A stretch of DNA of 11,027 nt from an uncultured Haemophilus sp. (GCF_905207935.1 NZ_CAJLNI010000060.1:1-11027), one strand, 5' to 3'; shown: positions 5,246-11,027, counted from the first letter of the stretch. Notes: a model not told the origin generated them from the letters alone. Numbers and translations are program-made.

Positions 5246-6016
5246 TTAGCCTTTTGGTTTTAGCATTGAGATAACATAATCTTTGGCACTTTCCACTTTG
5301 CCTTGGTTGATTGCAGAAGCTGGATCCACGTGTTTTGGACACACTTCAGAACAATAACCAACGAAAGTACAGCTCCAAACACCGTTTTTACCATTTAATA
5401 ATGGCATACGTTGTGCTTTACCATGGTCACGGTTATCAAGGTTGTAACGGTGTGCCATTGTAATCGCTGCAGGGCCTAAGAATTCAGGGTTTAAACCAAA
5501 TTGCGGACAAGCGGCATAGCATAAACCACAGTTGATACACATTGAGAATTGACGATATTTTTCAAGCTGTGCCGGCGTTTGTTTAGTACGGCTTACTTGC
5601 AATTCTTTTGATGGATGTGGTTTACCATCTAATGCTGGTGCTTCGTTACCAATAATATAAGGTTTAATTGCCTCTAAACTTTCGATAAAGTGGCTTAAAT
5701 CAACCACTAAGTCGCGTTCAATAGGGAAGTTTGCTAATGGTTCAATACGCATATGGCCGCTGTAATCACGTAAGAACGTTTTACAAGCCAATTTTGGTTT
5801 GTTATTGACCATCATCCCACAAGAACCGCAGATCGCCATACGGCAAGACCAGCGATAAGAAAGAGACGGTTCAAGTTTATCTTTAATGTAACCTAACGCA
5901 TCTAAAAGAGAAGTTTGGTTATCATAAGGTACTTGATAAGAGCTTAAATGTGGCTCTTGATCATTTTCTGGGTTGTAGCGTAATACTTCTACAGTCATTA
6001 CCGGTGAATTAGCCAT
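5246..6016 (-). CDS. frdB: fumarate reductase iron-sulfur subunit B
   Basis: FrdB carries electrons from the quinol site to the FAD of FrdA through 2Fe-2S, 4Fe-4S and 3Fe-4S clusters. The ferredoxin-like domain has Cys58, Cys63, Cys66 and Cys78 (SCRMAICGSC and LAC). The C-terminal domain has CINCGLCYAACP (Cys160, 163, 166, 170) and CTFVGYCSEVCPKH. I choose the ATG at 6016: it has an AAGGAG Shine-Dalgarno, and MANSPVMTVEVLRYNPEND aligns with the E. coli start; in-frame codons further upstream lie inside frdA. This gives 256 residues against 244 in E. coli. The extra length lies mainly in a linker around residues 124-147, between the two domains. The start overlaps the frdA stop by eight bases (ATGGCTAA). 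Confidence 0.97.
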   Translation of the reverse strand: MANSPVMTVEVLRYNPENDQEPHLSSYQVPYDNQTSLLDALGYIKDKLEPSLSYRWSCRMAICGSCGMMVNNKPKLACKTFLRDYSGHMRIEPLANFPIERDLVVDLSHFIESLEAIKPYIIGNEAPALDGKPHPSKELQVSRTKQTPAQLEKYRQFSMCINCGLCYAACPQFGLNPEFLGPAAITMAHRYNLDNRDHGKAQRMPLLNGKNGVWSCTFVGYCSEVCPKHVDPASAINQGKVESAKDYVISMLKPKG

Positions 6017-7808
6017 TTGCTTGCTCCTTAGCTTTCGCAGCCGCTTCTGCCGCTTCTGCTTCAGCACCATAAACACGTTTTGCTGGTTGAGATTTAGTGA
6101 TTTTCACCGGACTGTATTCAATACGCGGTGCATCATCGCCATTGTAGTAAGCAAGGGTGTGTTTTAAATAATTCACATCATCACGTTCAGTGTAGTCTAA
6201 GCGTTGGTGTGCACCACGAGACTCTTTACGTTCAATTGCAGAGTTGGCAATAGATTGTGCTACATCAAGGATGTAACCTAATTCTACGGTGTAAAGCACA
6301 TCGGTATTGAATACGCTTGAACGGTCTGCAACACGAATACGTTTATAACGTTCTTTAAGCTCAGCAATTTTATCTACTGCTTTTTGCATGCTTTCTTGGT
6401 CACGGTAGATACCACAACCTTCTTCCATTACGGTACCCATTTCGTCACGGATTTCAGACCAAGATTCATTACCTTCTTGGTTATAAAGCGCTTCAAGGCG
6501 AGCAACAACATCTTGTGCTTGTGCATCAACTGCTGCACGGTTTGCCGGTTGTGCTTCTGCTGCACGTTGTGCGGCATATTCACCTGCAACACGGCCTAAA
6601 ACCACTAATTCTGCAAGCGAGTTAGAACCTAAACGGTTTGCACCGTGTAAACCAGAAGACGCACATTCACCCACAGCAAATAATCCTTTAATGCGAGTTT
6701 CGCTGTTGAAATCGACTTCAATACCACCCATGGTGTAGTGAACAACCGGGCGAACTGGAATTGGTTCATTAACTGGGTTTACACCTTCATAAGCACTGGC
6801 TAATTCACAAATGAATGGAAGACGCTCATGTAAATATTTTTCACCTAAGTGACGTAAGTCAAGGTGAACCACATCAACACCTTTTGCCGTTTTTAAGGTG
6901 TTGCCTTTTTTCCATTCTTGCCAGAATGCTTGTGAAACTTTATCACGTGGACCAAGTTCCATATATTTGTTTTCAGGTTTACCGATTGGCGTTTCAGGGC
7001 CTAGACCATAATCTTGTAAATAACGGTAGCCGTTTTTATTCACTAAGATACCGCCTTCACCACGACAACCTTCAGTCATTAAGATACCGGTGTTCGGTAA
7101 GCCGGTTGGGTGATATTGGACGAATTCCATATCACGAAGAGGAACACCGTGACGATATGCCATTGATAAACCATCACCAGTTACGATACCGCCGTTGGTG
7201 TTGAATTTAAATGCACGACAACCACCACCAGTTGCAATCACAACCGCATTTGCGTTGATTTGAACAAGTGAGCCTTCCATCATATTCATCGCAACCATAC
7301 CGCGAGCATGGCCATCATCAACTAAGATGTCTAAAACGAAGTGCTCGTCAAAACGCTGAATTTGTGGATATTGAATGGATGTTTGGAAAAGAGTATGTAA
7401 TAAGTGGAAACCGGTTTTATCTGCTGCGAACCAAGTACGTTCGATTTTCATCCCACCGAAACGACGCACATTCACATCGCCATCTGCTTTACGGCTCCAA
7501 GGGCAACCCCAACGTTCAAGTTGAGTCATTTCCACTGGAGAATGTTCAACGAAGTATTCCACCACATCTTGTTCACATAACCAGTCACCACCGGCAACGG
7601 TATCGTGGAAGTGTTTATCGTAGGAATCTTCCTCTTTAATTACTGCGGCCGCACCACCTTCTGCTGCAACCGTATGGCTACGCATAGGATAAACCTTAGA
7701 AACTAATGCGATCTTTAAGTTAGGGTTTGCTTCTGCTGCTGCAATTGCTGCACGTAAACCGCCACCACCGGCACCAACAATAGCAATATCGACATTAACC
7801 GTTTGCAC
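6009..7808 (-). CDS. frdA: fumarate reductase flavoprotein subunit A
   Basis: FrdA reduces fumarate to succinate as the terminal step of anaerobic respiration, on the cytoplasmic side of the membrane. Visible elements: the dinucleotide-binding motif VGAGGGGLRAAI (residues 11-22), His45 in RSHTVAAEGG, the covalent FAD site, then MEFVQYHPTGLP, TEGCRGEGGILVN with the catalytic arginine, HYTMGGIE, and GLHGANRLGSNSLAELV. Length is 599 residues (E. coli about 602). I choose the GTG at 7808: GGAGG stands five bases before it and MQTVNVDIAIVGAGG matches the E. coli N-terminus; the TTG at 7820 would place the Shine-Dalgarno inside the gene. One local oddity is ATGGGCR, a cysteine where E. coli has ATGGAGR. 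It is the first gene of frdABCD and is divergent from epmA. Confidence 0.98.
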   Translation of the reverse strand: MQTVNVDIAIVGAGGGGLRAAIAAAEANPNLKIALVSKVYPMRSHTVAAEGGAAAVIKEEDSYDKHFHDTVAGGDWLCEQDVVEYFVEHSPVEMTQLERWGCPWSRKADGDVNVRRFGGMKIERTWFAADKTGFHLLHTLFQTSIQYPQIQRFDEHFVLDILVDDGHARGMVAMNMMEGSLVQINANAVVIATGGGCRAFKFNTNGGIVTGDGLSMAYRHGVPLRDMEFVQYHPTGLPNTGILMTEGCRGEGGILVNKNGYRYLQDYGLGPETPIGKPENKYMELGPRDKVSQAFWQEWKKGNTLKTAKGVDVVHLDLRHLGEKYLHERLPFICELASAYEGVNPVNEPIPVRPVVHYTMGGIEVDFNSETRIKGLFAVGECASSGLHGANRLGSNSLAELVVLGRVAGEYAAQRAAEAQPANRAAVDAQAQDVVARLEALYNQEGNESWSEIRDEMGTVMEEGCGIYRDQESMQKAVDKIAELKERYKRIRVADRSSVFNTDVLYTVELGYILDVAQSIANSAIERKESRGAHQRLDYTERDDVNYLKHTLAYYNGDDAPRIEYSPVKITKSQPAKRVYGAEAEAAEAAAKAKEQANG

Positions 7809-7940
7809 GATATCCTCCAATCATATAGAAAGTAAAAAAATAAAACGCCCTAAATTAATAGGAGCTTGTGGTAATTCTGCCACTTTTGTTTACAAATTAG
7901 TAACTTTTTTTCCCGAATAAACAGATAAAATATCAAAAGT

Positions 7941-7954
7941 GTGATCTAACTCAA
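7941..7954 (-). promoter_or_regulatory. FNR-like (possibly CRP/FNR hybrid) operator upstream of frdA
   Basis: On the minus strand this reads TTGAG-TTAG-ATCAC, 8 of 10 informative bases of the FNR consensus TTGAT-N4-ATCAA. On the plus strand the same bases, with one more (7940), start TGTGATCTAACTCA, a good CRP half-site, so either regulator could bind. Oxygen-sensitive control by FNR is expected for frd. It lies about 133 bases before the frdA start. A class II position would put the start site near 7906, but the -10 there (TATTCG or TTTATT) is poor, so the promoter itself is not assigned. Confidence 0.5.
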
Positions 7955-8021
7955 AAAAGTTAATTTTTTATATATTTATAGATGATAACCGTTTGCGTTT
8001 AAGAATGATTTAGTCGGATTA

Positions 8022-8050
8022 TTGAGTTAAAAATCACTCTTGTTTACAAT
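8022..8050 (+). promoter_or_regulatory. sigma-70 promoter of epmA
   Basis: TTGAGT (8022-8027), 17-base spacer, TACAAT (8045-8050), giving a leader of about 30 bases before the epmA ATG. Confidence 0.72.
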
Positions 8051-8087
8051 AGCCTAATTCATTTTAAAGGTGAAAACGGAGAAAAAA

Positions 8088-9071
8088 ATGACCGCACTTA
8101 GCGATAAAAAAACAGAATGGCAACCTTCCGCATCAATTAAAAACTTATTGGCGCGTGCCAAAATCATTGCGGATATCCGCCAGTTTTTTACTGAACGTGG
8201 ATTATTAGAAGTGGAAACCCCTGTTTTAAGTGAATTTGGCGTAACGGATCTTCACCTTTCCACCTTTAATACGGAATTTGTTGCCCCTTTTGATGAACTC
8301 TCGAAAACGCTCTGGCTTTCTACCAGTCCGGAATATCACATGAAGCGTTTATTAGCGGCAGGCAGTGGACCGATCTTTCAAATTGGCAAAGTATTTCGTA
8401 ATGAAGAAGCAGGGAATCGCCATAATCCGGAATTCACCATGCTTGAATGGTATCGACCGCACTTTGACATGTATCGTCTGATGAATGAAGTGGATGATTT
8501 GCTACAACAGATCCTCGATTGTAAACCGGCAGAAACCTTAAGTTATCAGTTCGTCTTCCAAGAATATGTAGGATTAGATCCATTATCTGCGACTCGTCAA
8601 GAACTGGTGGAAGTGGCACGTAAACACAACTTTATGGCAGATGAAGATGAAGATCGTGATACCTTATTGCAATTTCTATTCAGTGAAGTGGTAGAGCCTA
8701 AAATTGGGCAAGAAGTCCCTGTTGCAGTTTATCATTTCCCTTCTTCCCAAGCCGCACTTGCACAACTTAGCCCAGAAGATAGCCGTGTGGCAGAACGTTT
8801 TGAGTTCTATTATAAAGGATTAGAGTTAGCCAACGGTTTCCATGAGCTCACGGATGCACGCGAACAACAATACCGCTTTGAAAAAGACAATCGCCTGCGC
8901 GAAAAAGCAGGTTTGCCACAGCGTGAAATTGACTATCGTTTTCTAGGGGCTTTACAAGCAGGCATACCAAATACATCCGGTGTGGCTTTAGGTGTCGATC
9001 GTTTAATTATGATTGCATTAGGTGCAGAAAGTATTAAAGAAGTGATTTCATTTTCGGTGGAATGTGCTTAG
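8088..9071 (+). CDS. epmA: elongation factor P--(R)-beta-lysine ligase
   Basis: EpmA (also PoxA, GenX, YjeA) activates (R)-beta-lysine with ATP and attaches it to a lysine of EF-P, which lets EF-P rescue ribosomes stalled at polyprolines. It is a class II lysyl-tRNA synthetase paralogue lacking the tRNA anticodon-binding domain, and at 327 residues it has the family length (E. coli 325). Visible: motif 1 (about residues 28-47, GLLEVETPVL), SPEYHMKRLL, motif 2 starting FRNEEAGNRHNPEFTMLEWY (F103), LANGFHELTDAREQQ, and motif 3 GVALGVDRLIMIALGA near the C-terminus. I choose the ATG at 8088, six bases after GGAG; an in-frame GTG at 8070 is less likely. Codons 2-4 lie in an uptake signal, and a second uptake signal lies further in. 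It is divergent from frdA, as in E. coli. Confidence 0.96.
   Translation: MTALSDKKTEWQPSASIKNLLARAKIIADIRQFFTERGLLEVETPVLSEFGVTDLHLSTFNTEFVAPFDELSKTLWLSTSPEYHMKRLLAAGSGPIFQIGKVFRNEEAGNRHNPEFTMLEWYRPHFDMYRLMNEVDDLLQQILDCKPAETLSYQFVFQEYVGLDPLSATRQELVEVARKHNFMADEDEDRDTLLQFLFSEVVEPKIGQEVPVAVYHFPSSQAALAQLSPEDSRVAERFEFYYKGLELANGFHELTDAREQQYRFEKDNRLREKAGLPQREIDYRFLGALQAGIPNTSGVALGVDRLIMIALGAESIKEVISFSVECA
8091..8099 (-). repeat. DNA uptake signal spanning epmA codons 2-5
   Basis: ACCGCACTT is the complement of AAGTGCGGT. On the minus strand the core is followed by CATTTTTTT, and a further T-rich block lies about 12 bases on, fitting the extended uptake consensus. The AT block covers the epmA start codon and the A tract after its Shine-Dalgarno. 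Confidence 0.92.
8456..8464 (-). repeat. DNA uptake signal inside epmA
   Basis: ACCGCACTT, read in frame as part of the residues R-P-H-F of epmA just after motif 2. Core is exact; the AT-rich flank is less clear than in the other copies. Confidence 0.85.
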
Positions 9072-9102
9072 TTTGCTCAAAAAATATCCTTTTTTGTTCA
9101 AA

Positions 9103-9124
9103 AAATGTGATCTCGATCGGATTT
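9103..9124 (+). promoter_or_regulatory. CRP-like operator upstream of the porin gene
   Basis: AAATGTGATCTCGATCGGATTT matches 19 of 22 positions of the ideal CRP palindrome, with a perfect left half (TGTGA). Its centre lies about 70 bases before the predicted start site, a usual class I position. Confidence 0.65.
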
Positions 9125-9149
9125 TAGAAAATTGGAAGAGATCCTCCCA

Positions 9150-9177
9150 TTGACACTATAGGTTTATTTTGTAATAT
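9150..9177 (+). promoter_or_regulatory. sigma-70 promoter of the porin gene
   Basis: A consensus TTGACA (9150-9155) followed, 16 bases on, by TAATAT (9172-9177); AATATT at 17-base spacing is an alternative -10. Transcription from near 9184 gives a leader of about 80 bases. Confidence 0.7.
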
Positions 9178-9196
9178 TTGCGACGTCTATTTCGGA

Positions 9197-9228
9197 GATT
9201 GAACTTTTTATGAAAAATTGCTTCAATC
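9197..9228 (+). promoter_or_regulatory. stem-loop in the porin mRNA leader
   Basis: Outer stem GATTGAA (9197-9203) / TTCAATC (9222-9228), inner A/T stem TTTTT (9205-9209) / AAAAA (9213-9217) and an ATG loop. It ends about 25 bases before the AAGGAA ribosome binding site, which stays free. It may affect mRNA stability or small-RNA binding; function is inference. Confidence 0.45.
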
Positions 9229-9264
9229 AAAAATCATAGGTAACAACCAAAAGGAATAACAATT

Positions 9265-10308
9265 ATGAAAAAGACACTAGCAGCATTAATCGTTACTGCA
9301 TTTGCCGCTTCAGCAGCAAACGCAGCAGTAGTTTATGACAACGAAGGTACTAAAGTTGAATTAAACGGTTCTCTTCGTGTAATCATGGAAAAAGCGGATA
9401 AAAAAGAATATGACGCCGCTAACCACTCAACTAAAAAATCTAACTCTGCTTTACGTAATGCAGGCTCGCGTTTTGGCATCACTGTAAAACATAACTTAGA
9501 TAACGATTTCTATGCGTTAGGTCGTGTAGAGTTCCGTTTTGATGATACAACTTCTCGTGATAAATTCGGTGGTGTTTATGCTAAACGTGCTTATGTAGGT
9601 TTAGGTAGCAAAGCAATCGGCGAGCTCAAATTTGGTCGTCAACTAACCATCGCGGATGATTTAACTCAAGCGAATGACTATGATTACGGTTTCATTCCAA
9701 AAGAAGAATATATCCCAACTGCGGGTACAGGCGTAGTTCGTTATGACTATAAAGGTATCGAAGGTTTACAATTAAGTGCAAACTATAACTTTGGTCAAAC
9801 AAATGACGAAAAAGGCAATCCACTTAAACCAGGTATCAAAAATGCTTACGCTGTAGGTGCATTATATACAGTGGGTGATTTAGATGCGCGTTTAGCTTAT
9901 GGTCACACAAACTTTGAAACTGGTGCATCATACGCTCACCGTTTAGATGGTGTTTTAGCATCATTAGGCTATAAATTTGGTGATTTCACATTAACTGGTG
10001 ACTTCGCTTATGGTCATGAAAAATTTGATGATGAAAAAACAAACAAATTCTATGTGGCTCCAGGTTTCGCATATCAAGTTCTTCCTGCGTCTAAAGTATA
10101 TGGTAACTACCTATATGAACGCGTAAAAGGTGAAAACACTAAAGATAAAACTCACGGTTTCTTACTTGGTGCAGATTACCAACTTCATAAACAAGTTGTA
10201 TTATTTGTAGAAGGCAAATATGTGACTACTAAAGAGTACGTTAACGATACTTACGATGGTAAAACTAAAGACAGAGCTATCGGTGTAGGTATGCGTGTAT
10301 TCTTCTAA
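9265..10308 (+). CDS. general porin, OmpP2 family
   Basis: A trimeric 16-strand outer-membrane porin for passive entry of small hydrophilic solutes; P2 is the major porin of H. influenzae. The 347-residue product starts with the signal peptide MKKTLAALIVTAFAASAANA, cleaved before AVVYDNEG as in P2. Other family marks are RNAGSRFGITVKHNL (strand 2 region), AYVGLGSKAIGELKFGRQ, a long acidic loop 3 region (about residues 132-155), and alternating strands to a C-terminal phenylalanine (GVGMRVFF), the outer-membrane assembly signal. An AAGGAA Shine-Dalgarno precedes the ATG. The surface loops differ clearly from those of H. influenzae P2, so the family is sure but orthology to ompP2 is not, and I leave the symbol blank. 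Promoter, CRP-like site and terminator suggest a strongly expressed single-gene unit, possibly tuned by carbon state. Confidence 0.93.
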   Translation: MKKTLAALIVTAFAASAANAAVVYDNEGTKVELNGSLRVIMEKADKKEYDAANHSTKKSNSALRNAGSRFGITVKHNLDNDFYALGRVEFRFDDTTSRDKFGGVYAKRAYVGLGSKAIGELKFGRQLTIADDLTQANDYDYGFIPKEEYIPTAGTGVVRYDYKGIEGLQLSANYNFGQTNDEKGNPLKPGIKNAYAVGALYTVGDLDARLAYGHTNFETGASYAHRLDGVLASLGYKFGDFTLTGDFAYGHEKFDDEKTNKFYVAPGFAYQVLPASKVYGNYLYERVKGENTKDKTHGFLLGADYQLHKQVVLFVEGKYVTTKEYVNDTYDGKTKDRAIGVGMRVFF

Positions 10309-10329
10309 TCTTTGATTAGAAAAAATCTG

Positions 10330-10358
10330 AAAAGGCGAATCGAAAGGTTCGCCTTTTT
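10330..10358 (+). terminator. rho-independent terminator of the porin gene
   Basis: Stem AAAAGGCGAA (10330-10339) / TTCGCCTTTT (10348-10357), 8-base loop and T tract. A separate A/T hairpin TTCTAATC (10303-10310) / GATTAGAA (10314-10321) spans the porin stop codon just before it. Confidence 0.95.
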
Positions 10359-10402
10359 GTTTGAATCTCATAAACTATTTTTAAATCTCCCCAACTCTTT
10401 TT

Positions 10403-10444
10403 AAATCTCCCCAAACCCCTCTTTACGAAAGAGGGGCTTTTTAT
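10403..10444 (+). repeat. palindrome copy 1, forward
   Basis: Arm AAATCTCCCC, stem CCCCTCTTT (10416-10424) / AAAGAGGGG (10428-10436), loop ACG, then CTTTTT. Confidence 0.8.
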
Positions 10445-10540
10445 TATTAGAGGAAAAGATGTTAAAGGTTTGGATAGATAAAATATTTAATTAGAAAATA
10501 TCTATTAAGTGAGAATAGGAAAGCATTTATTTGCCAATAA

Positions 10541-10580
10541 AATCCCCCCCTCTTTCGTAAAGAGGGGGTAGGGGGAGATT
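10541..10580 (-). repeat. palindrome copy 2, reverse
   Basis: Stem CCCCCTCTTT (10546-10555) / AAAGAGGGGG (10559-10568), loop CGT, arm TAGGGGGAGATT on the right. Arm and loop are the complement of copy 1, so the copy is inverted. Confidence 0.8.
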
Positions 10581-10601
10581 CAACTAGTTCAATTTATCGA
10601 A

Positions 10602-10640
10602 AGTTCCCCTAATCCTTTTTTACAAAAGAGGGGCTTTTTT
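10602..10640 (+). repeat. palindrome copy 3, forward, degenerate
   Basis: Arm AGTTCCCCTAAT and a decayed stem CCTTTTT / AAAAGAGG, loop altered, then a long T tract. Confidence 0.65.
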
Positions 10641-10854
10641 TATGATGTGTTGCTTTTAGTAGTTTTATTGGAAATATATTTGAGATAGCTAAGAACGGAA
10701 GGTACTTATTTACTATTAAGCTCCCCCTCTTTACAAAAGAGGGGCTTTTTTATGATGTTGCTTTTAGTGATTTTATTAGGAATATATTTGATAGAGTTAA
10801 GAACGGAGAGCATTTATTTGCCATTAAAATACCCCCTCTTTCGTAAAGAGGGGG
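10641..10854 (+). repeat. two tandem units of about 110 bases, each ending in a palindrome
   Basis: Unit 10641-10750 and unit 10751-10854 share TATGATG, TTGCTTTTAGT, a TTTTATT-rich stretch, AATATATTTGA, TAAGAACGGA, CTATTAA/CCATTAA and then the C-rich hairpin. The region 10486-10568 is a more diverged third relative: it shares AGCATTTATTTGCC and the hairpin that follows. The hairpin in the second unit (copy 5) is inverted compared with that in the first (copy 4). Confidence 0.8.
10718..10750 (+). repeat. palindrome copy 4
   Basis: Stem CCCCTCTTT (10724-10732) / AAAGAGGGG (10736-10744), loop ACA, T tract after; no long arm. Outer bases AAGC / GCTTT extend the pairing, so it could work as a terminator. 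Confidence 0.75.
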
Positions 10855-10869
10855 TTAGGGGGAGATTTA
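10829..10869 (-). repeat. palindrome copy 5, reverse
   Basis: Stem CCCCCTCTTT (10832-10841) / AAAGAGGGGG (10845-10854), loop CGT, right arm TTAGGGGGAGATTT; nearly the same as copy 2. Confidence 0.8.
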
Positions 10870-10910
10870 AACGATGCTAAATATACTATGAGGTTGAAAT
10901 AACTTCTGCC

Positions 10911-10948
10911 AAATCTCCCCTACCCCTCTTTGCTAAAGAGGGGATTAA
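10911..10948 (+). repeat. palindrome copy 6, forward
   Basis: Arm AAATCTCCCCTA, stem CCCCTCTTT (10923-10931) / AAAGAGGGG (10935-10943), loop GCT, followed by ATTAAATT. It lies in the leader region of purD, 29 bases before the start codon. Confidence 0.8.
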
Positions 10949-10972
10949 ATTCAAAAAGATACAAGGAGCATT

Positions 10973-11027
10973 ATGAACATCCTCATCATCGGAAATGGCG
11001 GTCGTGAACACGCCTTGGCTTGGAAAG
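10973..11027 (+). CDS. purD: phosphoribosylamine--glycine ligase, 5' end only
   Basis: PurD (GAR synthetase) joins glycine to phosphoribosylamine using ATP, the second step of purine synthesis, in the cytosol. Only 18 codons lie in the window, but MNILIIGNGGREHALAWK is the characteristic N-terminus: a Rossmann-like strand followed by the GNGGREHAL loop of the N domain. AAGGAG (10963-10968) stands four bases before the ATG. No clear promoter was found in the repeat-filled region ahead, so the gene may be read from a promoter between the palindromes. Confidence 0.9.
   Translation, partial: MNILIIGNGGREHALAWK

Larger units (their letters stand above)
10381..10950. repeat. array of six C-rich palindromes (REP-like) between porin and purD
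   Basis: The 664-base gap after the porin holds no gene but is packed with a palindrome, core CCCCTCTTT-NNN-AAAGAGGGG, with an asymmetric AAATCTCCCC(TA) arm on one side. Stems: 10416-10436, 10546-10568, a degenerate one at 10613-10633, 10724-10744, 10832-10854 and 10923-10943. By arm and loop triplet, copies 1, 3 and 6 point forwards and copies 2 and 5 backwards; copy 4 lacks the arm. Lone AAATCTCCCC arms at 10383-10392 and 10403-10412 look like a 20-base partial duplication. In the forward copies the stem is often followed by T tracts and could terminate transcription. No transposase is seen. Confidence 0.85.

Noticed and set aside
6017..6076. frdB start upstream at 6076
   Set aside because: The added residues lie within frdA, are Lys/Arg-rich and unlike the family; the ATG at 6016 has AAGGAG and the expected N-terminus.
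6384..7639. Plus-strand open frames at 6384-6599, 6815-7204 and 7268-7639 opposite frdA
   Set aside because: All are antisense to strongly conserved frdA coding sequence, with odd compositions rich in His, Cys and Arg typical of shadow frames.
7806..7820. TTG at 7820 as the frdA start
   Set aside because: It would put the GGAGG Shine-Dalgarno inside the gene; the GTG at 7808 has ideal spacing and matches the family N-terminus.
8021..8037. FNR site before epmA (TTGAGTTAAAAATCA)
   Set aside because: The half-sites are one to two bases too far apart for FNR or CRP; these bases are better explained as the epmA -35.
8434..8619. 61-codon minus-strand frame inside epmA
   Set aside because: Antisense to conserved epmA motif regions, with no start signal.
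8752..8761. Further uptake signal GCCGCACTTG in epmA
   Set aside because: The core has a mismatch (GCCGCACTT) and no AT-rich extension.
10381..10950. CRISPR array
   Set aside because: Repeats are short palindromes in both orientations, spacing is irregular, and the spacers are related to each other; no cas gene is near.
10381..10972. Insertion sequence or MITE with terminal inverted repeats
   Set aside because: No open frame, no transposase, and no clear outer ends or target duplication; a repeated palindrome array fits better.

Overview
This window comes from a gamma-proteobacterium of the Pasteurellaceae, most likely Haemophilus or a close relative such as H. parainfluenzae. Three things point there. 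The Haemophilus-type DNA uptake signal AAGTGCGGT (or its complement) occurs five times. Every housekeeping protein reads as a close relative of its H. influenzae or E. coli homologue. The outer-membrane protein is a P2-type porin. The assignment rests on sequence recognition alone; species is not resolved.

Layout. Positions 1-2190 (minus strand) hold a probable operon: a GT25 and a GT9 glycosyltransferase, then the start of rsmA (ksgA), which runs off the left edge. The two glycosyltransferases are AT-rich and look like accessory lipooligosaccharide genes set between infA and rsmA. Positions 2440-2781 (plus strand) hold infA with its own promoter region and terminator. Positions 2804-4371 (plus strand) hold the rpsF-priB-rpsR-rplI operon, with a strong promoter and a highly structured leader that fits S6:S18 autoregulation. 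A paired-uptake-signal hairpin at 4417-4446 separates it from the convergent frdABCD operon (minus strand, 4469-7808), which encodes the four-subunit menaquinol:fumarate reductase. frdA faces away from epmA (8088-9071, plus strand), the EF-P lysine ligase, as in E. coli. A strongly expressed-looking P2-family porin follows (9265-10308), with a CRP-like site, a consensus -35 and a leader hairpin. The 664-base gap after it is filled by six copies of a C-rich palindrome, some carried within about 110-base tandem units. The right edge holds the first 18 codons of purD.

Functionally the window is mostly core: translation (IF-1, S6, S18, L9, rRNA methylation, EF-P modification), replication restart (PriB), anaerobic respiration (FRD) and purine synthesis (PurD). 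The accessory content is cell-surface: two LOS glycosyltransferases and a porin. I see no defence system, prophage, CRISPR or transposase. The least-explained DNA is the palindrome array at 10381-10950 and the folding potential of the rpsF leader at 2838-2925.
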